Source: Stictocephala bisonia (taxonomy: Eukaryota > Arthropoda > Insecta > Hemiptera > Membracidae). Taken from it: DNA of 64,000 nucleotides. Shown piece by piece: positions 11,112-24,180 of this stretch (position 1 is the stretch's first letter; every line of letters starts with the position of its first letter). A program made the translations under genes and the position numbers. The notes under the pieces are model-generated. The model had not been told where the DNA came from, made no database searches, and was given only the letters and a program-made list of their open reading frames with translations. The DNA lies in assembly GCA_035578905.1 (NCBI GenBank), contig JAQJVL010000047.1, positions 1,277,111 through 1,341,110 of the forward strand. The letters run 5' to 3'.

Positions 11112-13430
11112 TTATTTAAATGTTCTAATAAACGGTGTTTAAAGTTATTTAAATGTTCTAATAAACGGTGTTTAAAGTTATTTAAATGTTCTAATAAACG
11201 GTGTTTAAAGTTATTTAAATGTTCTAATAAACGGTGTTTAAAGTTATTTAAATGTTCTAATAAACGGCGTTTAAAGTTATTTAAATGTTCTAATAAACGG
11301 CGTTTAAAGTTATTTAAATGTTCTAATAAACGGCGTTTAAATTTATTTAAATGTTCTAATAAACGGCGTTTAAAGTTATTTAAATATTCTAATAAACGGC
11401 GTTTAAAGTTATTTAAATGTTCTAATAAACGGCGTTTAAAGTTATTTAAATGTTCTAATAAACGGCGTTTAAAGTTATTTAAATGTTCTAATAAACTGTG
11501 TTTAAAGTTATTTAAATGTTCTGATAAACGGTGTTTAAAGTTATTTAAATGTTCTGATAAACGGTGTTTAAAGTTATTTAAATGTTCTAATAAACGGTGT
11601 TTAAAGTTATTTAAATGTTCTAATAAACGGCGTTTAAAGTTATTTAAATGTTCTAATAAACGGCGTTTAAAGTTATTTAAATGTTCTAATAAACGGCGTT
11701 TAAAGTTATTTAAATGTTCTAATAAACGGCGTTTAAAGTTATTTAAATGTTCTAATAAACGGCGTTTAAAGTTATTTAAATGTTCTAATAAACGGCGTTT
11801 AAAGTTATTTAAATGTTCTAATAAACGGCGTTTAAAGTTATTTAAATGTTCTAATAAACGGCGTTTAAAGTTATTTAAATGTTCTAATAAACGGCGTTTA
11901 AAGTTATTTAAATGTTCTAATAAACGGCGTTTAAAGTTATTTAAATGTTCTAATAAACGGTGTTTAAAGTTATTTAAATGTTCTGATAAACGGTGTTTAA
12001 AGTTATTTAAATGTTCTGATAAACGGTGTTTAAAGTTATTTAAATGTTCTAATAAACGGTGTTTAAAGTTATTTAAATGTTCTAATAAACGGCGTTTAAA
12101 GTTATTTAAATGTTCTAATAAACGGCGTTTAAAGTTATTTAAATGTTCTAATAAACGGCGTTTAAAGTTATTTAAATGTTCTAATAAACGGCGTTTAAAG
12201 TTATTTAAATGTTCTAATAAACGGCGTTTAAAGTTATTTAAATGTTCTAATAAACGGCGTTTAAAGTTATTTAAATGTTCTAATAAACGGTGTTTAAAGT
12301 TATTTAAATGTTCTAATAAACGGCGTTTAAAGTTATTTAAATGTTCTAATAAACGGCGTTTAAAGTTATTTAAATGTTCTAATAAACGGCGTTTAAAGTT
12401 ATTTAAATGTTCTAATAAACGGCGTTTAAAGTTATTTAAATGTTCTAATAAACGGCGTTTAAAGTTATTTAAATGTTCTAATAAACGGCGTTTAAAGTTA
12501 TTTAAATGTTCTAATAAACGGCGTTTAAAGTTATTTAAATGTTCTAATAAACGGCGTTTAAAGTTATTTAAATGTTCTAATAAACGGCGTTTAAAGTTAT
12601 TTAAATGTTCTAATAAACTGTGTTTAAAGTTATTTAAATGTTCTGATAAACGGTGTTTAAAGTTATTTAAATGTTCTGATAAACGGTGTTTAAAGTTATT
12701 TAAATGTTCTAATAAACGGTGTTTAAAGTTATTTAAATGTTCTAATAAACGGCGTTTAAAGTTATTTAAATGTTCTAATAAACGGCGTTTAAAGTTATTT
12801 AAATGTTCTAATAAACGGCGTTTAAAGTTATTTAAATGTTCTAATAAACGGCGTTTAAAGTTATTTAAATGTTCTAATAAACGGCGTTTAAAGTTATTTA
12901 AATGTTCTAATAAACGGCGTTTAAAGTTATTTAAATGTTCTAATAAACGGCGTTTAAAGTTATTTAAATGTTCTAATAAACGGCGTTTAAAGTTATTTAA
13001 ATGTTCTAATAAACGGCGTTTAAAGTTATTTAAATGTTCTAATAAACGGCGTTTAAAGTTATTTAAATGTTCTAATAAACGGTGTTTAAAGTTATTCAAA
13101 TGTTCTAATAAACGGTGTTTAAAGTTATTCAAATGTTCTAATAAACGGTGTTTAAAGTTATTTAAATGTTCTAATAAACGGCGTTTAAAGTTATTTAAAT
13201 GTTCTAATAAACGGCGTTTAAAGTTATTTAAATGTTCTAATAAACGGCGTTTAAAGTTATTTAAATGTTCTAATAAACGGCGTTTAAAGTTATTTAAATG
13301 TTCTAATAAACGGCGTTTAAAGTTATTTAAATGTTCTAATAAACGGCGTTTAAAGTTATTTAAATGTTCTAATAAACGGCGTTTAAAGTTATTTAAATGT
13401 TCTAATAAACGGCATTTAAAGTTATTTAAA
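11112..13430. repeat. 33-bp minisatellite, about 70 copies, with higher-order structure
   Basis: The unit reads TAAACGGCGTTTAAAGTT then ATTTAAATGTTCTAA. Most copies carry GGCG; clusters near both ends and at three internal places carry GGTG. A paired CTGATAAACGG variant occurs at about 11521/11554, 11983/12016 and 12643/12676. The spacings are 462 and 660 bases, exactly 14 and 20 units, which indicates block duplication. The minus strand is open for 793 codons (unit LNNFKRRLLEH), but a 33-bp unit preserves any stop-free frame automatically. Almost all unit variants change an amino acid (Arg/His, Leu/Ser, Arg/Ser, His/Tyr, Asn/Lys), which argues against selection on a protein. Confidence 0.95.
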
Positions 13431-13447
13431 TCCAACAAAATAATCAT

Positions 13448-14612
13448 AATGCCAGCTTAAAATAGAAAATGAAAGTTTACTACTTATTGTTTTAGATATT
13501 CTTCCAGTTTTTTAGCTCAACTGCCAAGTTTGAGCTAGCTCAACTTTTTTTAACTGTGATTTTTACACTAAAATTACGTAAAGACAGCCAGATGAAAACC
13601 TGAGTGAGACAGACTTAGTACGGAGCTTTTTTAATGTTTTTGTATTTTACATTATGTTAAAAAGCTGTGCCACCTCTACTATACAACAGTATGAGGATGT
13701 TCAATGGGGTTCAATCTGTAATATACATTTTAACTTTATTTCTTAAAAGAAATTTACTTTCTTATTTAATTAGCAATTTTATCTTCGAACAAAAATGATC
13801 CGTACCTACAGGATTTATTTTACTCATGATTAATCAATCCGATAAAAATAATTTAATTAGTATGAGAGAAGTATATCTGGAGGTAGACGCTGTAGAGTAG
13901 CTTTAAAGTGGAGTGACAAGACAAAGCCCCGAGGGAAAGTAAATCCTTCTGTGAAATGAAACAGCAAGCGCTCTGTGAATACCAAATACAATCACGACCC
14001 TCCCCGCAATGGGTACGTCCTAGCATTAGAACGAAGATTTTACTGCTGCTAAAATCTACTGTAAAGTAATTATTAAATAAATAAAATCAGTTTTATTAGT
14101 TAACCTACAATATTTATAAAATATGTAAAAAGAAACTATTGTAAAATATAAAAAAAAAATTGTAATGAAAATAAATAAAACCAGATTGATTTAAATAAAG
14201 TTATTAAAATAGAATCTGCACTTTAAATATTTCCCTAAAACAATAAAATTTTCCTCAATAGTAACACAACATTACACAATAGTAACATAACAAACTCAAC
14301 AATAATGATATTCACGTCAAAAAATAGAAAACTATATTAAGTGGTTATAAAATACCATATGCCTACACGGATGTTTTATGTAATATATATTGTATTTTTA
14401 TTTTTATTGAATATCAGAACATTATTTAATAATACTGGTTTTATATATGATCATGTATTAGGTATGTTAATTCATGGTTGTAAATTACAACAAAGTGAAG
14501 CGCCACAAAACTTAATTTAATGCAAATTATGCAATTAGCATCTGTATGTACAACATTTATAGCTATAATTTTATTAAATTAATTTTTCGATCATCAGACT
14601 GAAGAGATATAC
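13448..14612. other. AT-rich stretch without recognisable gene
   Basis: The region about 13860-14060 is somewhat less AT-rich than its surroundings but matches no family I know. The remainder has long A/T runs. Confidence 0.4.
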
Positions 14613-14698
14613 TGCTTTGATTCAACAACTAATCCTGGCTTCTCCCAGGTTGACTTAACATTCTCCTTTTTCTTCCAGGTTAATACCTTTCATTAATA
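14613..14698 (+). repeat. Short repeat copy C (matches 15665-15758)
   Basis: A stretch containing AATCCTGGCTTCTCCCAGG and GTTGACTTAACATTC is repeated about 1.06 kb downstream with roughly 85% identity by eye. A weaker match lies at about 4549-4590. A reverse transcriptase scrap lies between the two nearer copies. Confidence 0.65.
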
Positions 14699-14738
14699 TT
14701 TAACACTAAATATTGATATAAAGTTCTTAGTACAATAT

Positions 14739-14950
14739 CTAGGATATACGATACAACGGCCCTCTGATGACTCCTACATAGTACAATGTGTACCGTCCCC
14801 CCAAACTCCCCAAACAGTACAATGTTGCCGCTTGTTTTTGCAATTTAAATGCTCTGCTAAACTGACTGTTTGCACAATTTTCCCACAGCACCACACCGTA
14901 GGTGAGATAGGTGCAAATCAAGCCGTATACGCCGTCATTAGAACTTGAAT
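14739..14950 (-). pseudogene. Non-LTR reverse transcriptase remnant, post-RT region
   Basis: On the minus strand the frame reads YLTYGVVLWENCANSQFSRA and then FKLQKQAATLYCLGSL. This corresponds to the segment after the reverse transcriptase fingers/palm in CR1/Jockey-type proteins, where a YGxxxWG-type motif is followed 10-15 residues later by LQKRAxR. Here tryptophan is kept while the following glycine is glutamate. After the LQKQA motif the similarity fades and the frame ends. Only about 65 codons remain, with no endonuclease or catalytic YADD nearby, so this is a short dead fragment. It lies between two copies of a short direct repeat (14613-14698 and 15665-15758). Confidence 0.72.
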
Positions 14951-15339
14951 TGTGCAGACTTTTGCTAACGTTTTCTTAACATGTGTATTGCAATATATTT
15001 TACTTTAAAAACTGATAAAAGTAGCATAATGTGTACACTTTACATAATATATAATTTTTTATATACTGTATTTGTAATCGATTGAAGTAAAAATATAACA
15101 GTGTAATATTATACATTCCTAGTTATATTCACCAAAAATAACAAATTAAGGAAAGTAACAATACAAAATAATTTACCCCAGGCGTAACATTGATTGTTTC
15201 AACTAGTTTTCCATTTATTTCTGATGTACACGATTGGGGAAAACAGAATATAGGTTACATTTAGCTAATTGAATTATAAATTATAGTTACAAAAACTGTA
15301 ACTGTATTCATATTGTTTTTTTATGACAACGATCAGTTG

Positions 15340-16660
15340 ATATCTCTATATTTTCATGAAGAGAGTCAATTAATTTGTCCCGATTGTATGATAGCTTGTA
15401 AATGTTATTTGAAATTGTTTCTGAATGAATATGATTTGATGTGTAATTTAAAAGTTTAGTCGAAAATCACTATGCATTAACACAGAATAAATGTTTCTAC
15501 AATGCAATGCTTTGATTGCCATAATAGCTAACTATTGATTGTTCTGTCACCTTCAACTTAACTGATCGTAAGTTTATGTATTTAATGTTGAATGTGTCTG
15601 GACAGCGGAAACCCCTGCTCACTCTCAGTGCTCAAATGGTTCCTCACATAAAACAGTTCAGCCTCACTTCCAACTACTTTGACTCAACAATTAATCCTGG
15701 ATTCTCTCAAGTTGACTTAACATTCCCCTTTTTTGTCCAGGTTAATACTTTTCATTTCCACTTTTTTTTATTTTTGACCTTCCACAGAAGGATTTGTATT
15801 TCATTTATTCGATTCTTTTTTCACTATTTCTTCATTGATTTATGTCATTATTTAAGGATGATTAAGTAAATTCATAGTATTTCAGAATAGAGAAAATTTA
15901 TTTCATATATTTTAAAACCTTAAACGGTTTTGATTAAATATTTAGAATTTCTCATTTTTTGTAGGTTGTTGATTTCTTTGACTTAAACACATCCTGGAGG
16001 TATAAGTAGATCTTAAAAAATACATTTGGTTAGTTAAAATAATATATATGTTGTGTTACGAATTAACCATTATTTATCACATACATTGTTTTATGTAGTA
16101 CTTCTTAAAAGTATATTTTCTTAGAAGTTAATAAAACATTTGGTATTTACAATGTCTATTTCCTGTAAAATACAACTATTATCACCTAATTGGTACAAAT
16201 TTCCTGTCTTATTTAGAGGAAACTTAAAGGAAACTATATTTCTAGGATACAATTAATTTAAATTTTTGAATTTCTGCAGTAAAGCTGTTGGTGCGTGGTT
16301 TTTATGTCAAGTACAGTATGTACTTATTATTTTAAGGTTTCTGTTATATATTTTTTTCAGGGATCTTTATTTTTAATTATTTAATATTCTTATAATAACG
16401 AAGACTTAATTTATTATTTATATATCTAAGTGTAAAAGTTAATATTCCTTCCTGTTCTAGTTGAAGAATTCCCAGAAAGATGATTCTCTTTAGAAGGTGA
16501 AACATCCAGTGTAATAACTAAAAAGCATAATCAATAATTAAACTCAATCGGATTAGAAATAAACTTAATTAGCTTCATGTTTGTTTAACACTAAAGTAAA
16601 TTAACCGTGTCCAATAACTTGGTAATTTGATTTAATCCCTCGGTAATATGATGGATTCAG
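15340..16660 (+). repeat. Diverged dispersed block B (collinear with 4225-5760)
   Basis: Three matching stretches (about 15346-15460, 15680-15730 and 16515-16640) follow the same order as in block A, with slightly different spacing. A short frame at 15576-15869 falls within the repeat, is rich in Phe/Leu/Ile and matches no protein family, so it is not called as a gene. Confidence 0.5.
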
Positions 16661-19600
16661 TATTGTTTATGAATGTGTACAATCAGGCTGCAATCTCTAT
16701 CAGCTGTGGAATTAAATTCTCATAAAATGTAATACTATAAAACACCTCATGACTGCTGTTAAGGATTGTATTAGCTTGGAAACCAATATCAAATAACTAA
16801 AATAACAATCTCCTTACTTAACACCTCACTCAGTAAAACAACATATAAATACTTGTTATATATGACCACAATATTGTGTGACCAAATATTATATTATAGA
16901 TTAAAAAGAGATAGTAAAACATATAAAATATTTTATTGATTTTGCTTTGCGTATTTATTGACAAACTCTATTTTTATTGATTTTAAAACATTTAGTTTTA
17001 CTATCTATCAAATTGGTTTATATCTTAAGAATCAGAATCTTTTTGCAAGATAGTAATAAATTACTGTATCTTTTGCAATTTTAATTGACAGAACTACAAA
17101 GAATTATTAGTAAAATCAAACTATCAAGCAAGCCCTGTTTTTATTTTTTATCATAATTTGAAATTGTAATCTCAGACATTTGCATAGAGAGAATTGATAC
17201 AAAATATAAACCTGAAGACAAAAAAATCGTCTTATTTAGTCTTATGGAGAACAGATCAAGTTCCCATACGACGTACATCGAATGATAAAAAAATATCATA
17301 TTTTGACTTGATAGCCTAGAACCGTTAGATTTTGGAGTTAAAATACCCGATTTAGAATCTATATTGCACTTTTGATCAGATGTGGGAAGATGAAACAACT
17401 GGAAATATATGTGAGAAATTGCAAATGACCAGAAATGTGATTGAGGGAGTCAAATTCAAGCGATTGATCACGTACTTGATGATTACCCTTAGCTTTCTTT
17501 TCAAGGGGGATTACCTGGTTTTTATATTAGATCGGAGAAGTGTATCTGAAATGGTTACGAAGCTCTGTGACGGGAGATTAATATTTAAACACTAAGATAC
17601 AAGAACTTTGTACTTTAGATTTATTTTATAGTAAACATCAAACATCAAATTATATAATGGTCTGATGTTTAATTTGTTATTCCTCCCCTCTTTAGTTCTG
17701 TAAATGGTGATGAAAGCTATACGATATACGTTGACGTTTAGTTTTATTTAATAATTGCAAACTATAAACTCTGGTGAGTGAAAATTTGTTATATATAATA
17801 AATAAATATCAAAAATACTATATTTATTTCTTGATACGATATCAATATATTTATACATTTTTACTTTAATGAAAATCTGGTTTTCGTTAATTTACCAATT
17901 TTCTTAATTTTTGCATTTTTCCATGGGGTTAAGTAAAAAATAATATGCTTATTTGTCAGTTATTTATCTATTATTAATAAAATGTTTGGCATAGTACAAA
18001 TACAAGGCTTCTATTTATTATAATTATCAAATATTGTTAGTAATAGCTTAAACTGTCATCGTACTTACATTTCCCTTCAGATTGGCAGAACTCGGCTGGC
18101 ATTGGGTTCAGCGCAACTTGGCTGGTAACTAACTCATCCAGTGTAACTGAGTCTTAATGAGGACGTCAACTTTATTGAAACTTCACTTCTTATTAACTGA
18201 AACCTAAACCTTTTAACAATATTTTCAAGGAATGGCACCTTTGTTGTATAGTAAGTGATCAGATGTAACTTTTTATGCAGAATGTTATTTATAACATATT
18301 GATACTATTCACGAAGGTTGTTTTTTATAAAATTGAACGGTTTATGGGGAAATAGACACCCTTTGATTTCATTCAAACCGTCAAGTTTTTAATCTCTTTC
18401 TTACACTTTGTAGTATTGAAGCCTGATAAAACAATTTAATGATATCATTATATTTTGAGAATAATATTAAAATCATAATACTTAGAAACATTTTTTATAT
18501 CACAGTATTTTTATGATAGTGTATACATATTTATTAATCAACAATCATATGTTCAATTGGGATTTGATCAAAATTACCGCTGGGATCTTAAAATAACTTT
18601 GATTTTAATAAACAAATTACTTGCACTTTTTCAATATCTCTTTTATGAAGTGATCAATACACAAAATATGCTTCGGATTATAGAAGGCAATGTCTAAGGT
18701 TTTATTCCCAACTGAGCGAAAGGTCGGCACTTCACTTATCGAGCAAAAGTCACGCATAGGCCTGCAGGCCCATGTGAACTGGAATGGAAAGTTAAAAAAA
18801 TAAATAGCAATTTAAATTCATTAATTGCATTATAAAAAGACAAAAAATTAACAACATTCTATGTAATCATGTTAATATCGAAATATTTATACGTTATATA
18901 TCAGAGCTAAAAAACGTACAAATCTGCACTATCTAAATGCCAAAATAGTTCTTGAAGGTATGAATAATAATAATAAAACCATGAGAATGGAAAAGGGCAG
19001 GCATTAGAGAATTATGATGTCATTTATGATACCATATTATTAAAAATAATGTTTTAGCTGTAATTAAGTAATCCAGCATCTGCATATTAATAGAAGCTTA
19101 CGAAAGAGTACTGATTAAAAGTTTTTTGTTCAAAGCCTTCTACTTATTGAGAATATTTATAACTTAGTAATAAGATACTTCTAACATACCTTTTATATTA
19201 TTACTTAAACAACTTTACTACACATCTCAATTTCACAATATAATTATATATGATTGAAATACTCTCTTAAAATGAAGTTAAGCAAAATTTGAAAACTTTG
19301 CCTGAAATGCGTCTCAGCCAATCAGACAGAAGCCATTCAAAGACGAACGTTACGTACAGGTCATATGGAGTTATAAGATTAAGGAAAATAAATATCACAT
19401 ATAAAGATAAAATTCAAAATACCAGCTTCCAGTACCAAGGCAATACATCCTATTAAATTGAGTGTAGTAAATATTTAGATTACATCATATCTATACAGAC
19501 AAATCAAGAAAATGCTTTGAAGTCACATGCCTTAGATATTATAATATATATTTTTATTTCAGTACCTCATATATTGACAACCTGTACCTCACATTAGGAA

Positions 19601-22369
19601 GTATGTTACAACTTTACTTAAATATTTGTTACAGAATATTTGAGAACTCAGTATTCAATGTGAAAAATGGTTTTTGTTCTTACCAACGATATTGGAATTT
19701 CACTTACAACTTTCTTTTCAAAGGATAAGCTAAGTTTTTTTTGCATACTAAGACAAGATGGAAGATTTAGGAAGTTTACAAAGCATATTTACATATACAT
19801 CCATAAACTTATCTTAAATATATTAGTTACGTATTTCAGTTTGGAAAGTGCTATGAGTATCAATTTATAATTTTGTAGTATTGAAGGTAAAACACCAAGA
19901 ACACTTTACAAGGTAACTTTTAAATATTTATATTTCTCTATACGCCCCAGAGGTAATTCATCAAACAAAACTAACCAGGGTAGTTGAATACCGTATACTT
20001 CCGTATAACATACTTACTAGATGTCATACGGAAGTACACATTGTACGCTATTGTAAAATTTACAAGTTAATTGTATTGTGTTTTATTAAATGAGGATCAG
20101 ACCACTACTAAGTATTCTTCTGTTTAATGATCCGTTGTTTGTGATACACATTACTGTACACGCATGCCTAAAATATGTGTTAAAATTGTCGGTGTTTCAA
20201 AATATAGGTTGTGAAAAATAAACTAGTAGGATATACTAATTTCTCCTGTGGTAATTATGGTACTTTATAGAAGCTTTTTAAAATCCAACTTCTCGTTGAA
20301 AAAGTAGTGAAATATGAGTTTATATATTTTGAGGAGGTTCATTTCATCCGCAGAAAACTCATTCTTAACCGTAAAATTGCAAAACTAGTTTTTGATCGGT
20401 TAGCAAAAAAATAAAAAATTAACAATTATTATTTTTCAAAAAATAATTTTTTACTTTACACATTTTTATGCATAGTTTTTACACTTTTTTATGCAAACAC
20501 AATATAATTGATTTTACAATAAAATTAATTATTTGGTCCGAAATATAAACTTTTTACTGACCTAACCAAACATAACGTCTATATCCTAACTGTCTATTTA
20601 CTGAACAACACTTCGTAATTTGTGCTAAATTCGAGTGCCTGGACTCAGGATATGGCCTGCCAGCCATCCCTACGTCGGGACTATAAGCCACTTCGTTTTT
20701 TGTGGATAGTCAGCTCATATTATCATTGTGCATATGGCCACCATAAATGATTTACCGCAAAAGTAGTTTTTCTACTATGCCTTGAGAAATATTTGTTGTA
20801 GGCCAAAATGGCTTTAAAATGTACAGCATTAAAAATTACATGAAATGAAAAAGAAAATGTTGAAAGAATTACGAAAAATAATAGAGATATATAGGAAAAT
20901 AATTTAAAATTTGTTTGTATAAACCATGATTTTTGTGAAATAAAACGTGTTTTTCCAGAAAATATAGACCTGACCCTACTTACTGGTGATCCAGAAACTG
21001 TATAAATAACTCACCAGATACAGATGCGGTAGTTCAGACCTTTTGGTACGTTTTAGAATCCTCTTTCCCAGGAACGAGAATAAATCACATAAGGGAAATT
21101 GTTTTGAGTATTATTTTTGGAATAGTAATTACTAATTATTAACATAATATTAATATAGAACATTATAATGGCGATTGAGAATTGTTATTGTATATTATAT
21201 ACACTAATTGTTACTTGGTGTGTAAATAGAATCCTCTACAACTGTATGCAGCTCCGTAAGGGGGGGGTCAACATAACGGACATATGTGTAATCATCTGTA
21301 ACTTTGTACGAGAGTTGGCAGCATTTTATTAAATAGTGTTATACCATTTATTCTCTACTACGAGAATATCAACATGAAAATACATTATGAATGTGAAGGT
21401 ACCAGATCCCTATTTAGAGGTAAGAAAATCCCTGACTAGAAGTGAAATATTAATCAAATCTATCAATTAATTATCAAATCTATAAAAAGCACTGACTAAT
21501 TAAAAAAATAGCTTTTATAATTTATAGCTACTTGGTCTATTATCACTTCAACTCCCATAAACCGGTTTTTATTCAGCTGAGTTCATTTATAAACACATAA
21601 GTTTGGGTGACTGAACACGAATCGTAAAGTTGAACAGAAGATTTTAGAACGGAACATTTTAACGGAGTGACTGTATAGAATATGATAAAAGTAACTTTGA
21701 TCTGGCGCAATGTGCATCCAAACTATAAACAGGGTAAATGATTAGGAAGTTGCATATGTTTGTAATTCTTCATCACTAACAAAAAGCTTAGTGTTTCATT
21801 ACAACATTGGATTTATCCTGTGGGAAATATAAAAATAATCTCTCTTTAGATCTCATACTTCCTTTAGAATAATCTATCTTGGTCATTCAAGTTGTTTTTC
21901 GGGGCGTGGAGGTAAAAATCTATTTACGAATGACGTGTGGGACAATGGTTTTCCTCTTCTACTAGGACTATCCTAGATCCGTTTATCATATTACTTCGAG
22001 CTAGGCTTATTTGTTGTTCGCCTTGAAGGCAATCCACAGTCTACACTGCTAAGTTAGCCTTCCCGATCTTGCGCAAGAAGGAGTAGAAGTAGCCACGGCC
22101 AGAAAGAAATTGGGTCATAAAATAACGTATCAGTTTATTTTATTTACTGAACATAATTGGGTATCCTTCTTCTATTATTTACAAAGCTTGGAATAAAGGA
22201 AAATATACATTAGTTGCTTGATTAGTCTGCTGTTTTATCTAACATCTGTTACACTTGTAATATAACTTAATTAAATTAATCTAGTGGGACACATAATATT
22301 TCGTATCTAGCTTTTACCAATAAAATATTAACATTTTATGAGAGATGGAGTTTTTATCTGTAAGTTTGT
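16661..22369. other. Long AT-rich region without recognisable gene
   Basis: No protein family is recognisable. Frames at 17380-17595 and 19667-19870 are short, lack a coding context and match nothing I know. Less AT-rich patches at about 18690-18790, 20635-20715 and 22015-22110 may be decayed interspersed repeats, but I cannot classify them. A G-run occurs at about 21260. Confidence 0.45.
19993..20037. repeat. Short imperfect inverted repeat
   Basis: TACTTCCGTAT at about 19996-20006 is mirrored by ATACGGAAGTA at about 20026-20036, with a spacer of about 19 bases. It could fold into a hairpin; no function can be assigned. Confidence 0.55.
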
Positions 22370-22765
22370 AATAGGATTTCTCGTTAACATAACGAACTCT
22401 AGTTGGGTTCCCCCTGTTAATAGGATTTCTCGTTAACATAACGAACTCTAGTTGGGTTCCCCCTGTTAATAGGATTTCTCGTTAACATAACGAACTCTAG
22501 TTGGGTTCCCCCTGTTAATAGGATTTCTCGTTAACATAACGAACTCTAGTTGGGTTCCCCCCTGTTAATAGGATTTCTCGTTAACATAACGAACTCTAGT
22601 TGGGTTCCCCCCGTTAATAGGATTTCTCGTTAACATAACGAACTCTAGTTGGGTTCCCCCTGTTAATAGGATTTCTCGTTAACATAACGAACTCTAGTTG
22701 GGTTCCCCCTGTTAATAGGATTTCTCGTTAACATAACGAACTCTAGTTGGGTTCTCCCTGTTAAT
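22370..22765. repeat. 49-bp tandem array, 8 copies, each with a small palindrome
   Basis: The unit begins TTAATAGGATTTCTC, continues GTTAACATAACGAACTC and ends TAGTTGGGTTCCCCC. The eight copies are nearly identical, with length changes only in the C-run. Each contains TCGTTA-ACA-TAACGA, a perfect 6-bp inverted repeat around a 3-base spacer. There is no reading frame of note. Confidence 0.95.
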
Positions 22766-23018
22766 ATTACACCTAGTTATATTTTATAGTTACATTGAAA
22801 ACAGAAATGTTTTTATAACCACCAACTCATTAAATCATCAATCAAAATTTATTTAGTAGAAAACTTTGCATCATACTTTGATGTGAATTTTTTAATGATT
22901 TTACCATTTTGTGAAGTGTTGCCTCATATGTACAGTTAACAGCTATCTAGTATATTTACTTTGTTAAAAACACTTATTACGGGGTCCTTATTTTAAAAAA
23001 GTACGTAAATAAAAATTA

Positions 23019-23642
23019 CTAGCTGAACCCGGCGGACGTTGTCTCGCCTTTCATTTTTCATTGACATACAAAAATAAAGCAATAAAAAGAATTATAGAAA
23101 AAAAAACATTATTTATTAAATGAGTGCAAGAGGGTAAACAATATTTTTGGTCTTCTTATTTTTTAGGAGGCATGTCATAAAAAGTAAACTGCAAAACAAA
23201 TAATTATTTATTTTTTATTTTCACGTTTCACCACATGTTTTAATTACCGAGGTAAAAAGGTTAACACCAAATGCAGATCACCTGATCAAGTAAAAGTAGT
23301 GTGTGCTACACTCTCAAGGTGAAATGTAGAACTACAATAAATCAAAACATATACAGTACTGTTGTTGTTCAATCTGCTTATGGCATGTGAAACTACATTA
23401 AACCAGACAGTCATATGTTTTTTGTAAACAATTCAGATTCTCCATTTGAATAACATGGGATCTTTAGGAGCCCATGGGGTGGGACCCTGTGGACGGATCT
23501 GCATCAAACTTCACACAAACCATCTCGGGAGTACACAGGACAACATCCTTAAGTTTCATGGCGATCGGTTGGATGGTTTGGCAGCGCATAAACTTCAAAC
23601 ATATAAATATTAGCTGTAAACGCCCGCTTCGCCGGTCATAAT
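23019..23642 (+). mobile_element. Interspersed repeat, full-looking copy (SINE/MITE-like, unclassified)
   Basis: The left end, AGCTGAACCCGGCGGACG, and the right end, CGCCCGCTTCGCCGGTCA, form an imperfect inverted pair. The 3' part has the sequence AAGTTTCATGGCGATCGG followed by TTGGATGG, which resembles 3' ends of widespread arthropod non-autonomous repeats. The interior has no frame. A second copy lacking both GC-rich ends follows at 23711. I do not know the family name. Confidence 0.6.
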
Positions 23643-23710
23643 ATTGAGTTTGATTTAGAACCTAATAGCTGAAAGAATTCCAGCATTTTTGCTTCTTCTA
23701 CCAATATTAG

Positions 23711-24166
23711 ATTTTTTAGGAGGCATGTCATAAAACGTAAACTGCAAAACAAATAATTATTTATTTTTTATTTTCACGTTTCACCACATGTTTTAATTAC
23801 CGAGGAAAAAAGGTTAACACCAAATACAGATCACCTGATCAAGTAAAAGTAGTGTGTGCTACACTCTCAAGGTGAAATGTAGAACTACAATAAATCAAAA
23901 CATATACAGTACTGTTGTTGTGAGAACTTCAATCTTCTTATGGCATGTGAAACTACATTAAACCACACAGTCATATGTTTTTTGTAACCAATTCAGATTC
24001 TCCATTTGAATAACATGGGATCTTTAGAACCGTGGGGCGGAACCCTGTTGACGGATCTGCATCAAACTTCACAGAAACTATCTCGGGAGTATACAGGACA
24101 ACATCGTAAAGTTTCATGGCGATCGGTTGGATGGTTTGGCAGCGCATAAACTTCAAATATATATAT
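23711..24166 (+). mobile_element. Second, truncated copy of the interspersed repeat at 23019
   Basis: From TTTTTTAGGAGGCATGTCAT onward it matches 23158-23605 at roughly 95% by eye, with a short insertion at about 23920. It lacks the first 140 bases and the right GC-rich end. Both copies lie in the same orientation, so tandem duplication or two insertions are possible. A minus-strand frame here is non-coding. Confidence 0.85.
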
Positions 24167-24180
24167 ACAAACATCCTCTT

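Noticed and set aside
17141..17595. Opposed short frames around 17.4 kb
   Set aside because: Short, unrecognised, with no promoter or splice context; within expectation for AT-rich sequence with a few GC-richer patches.
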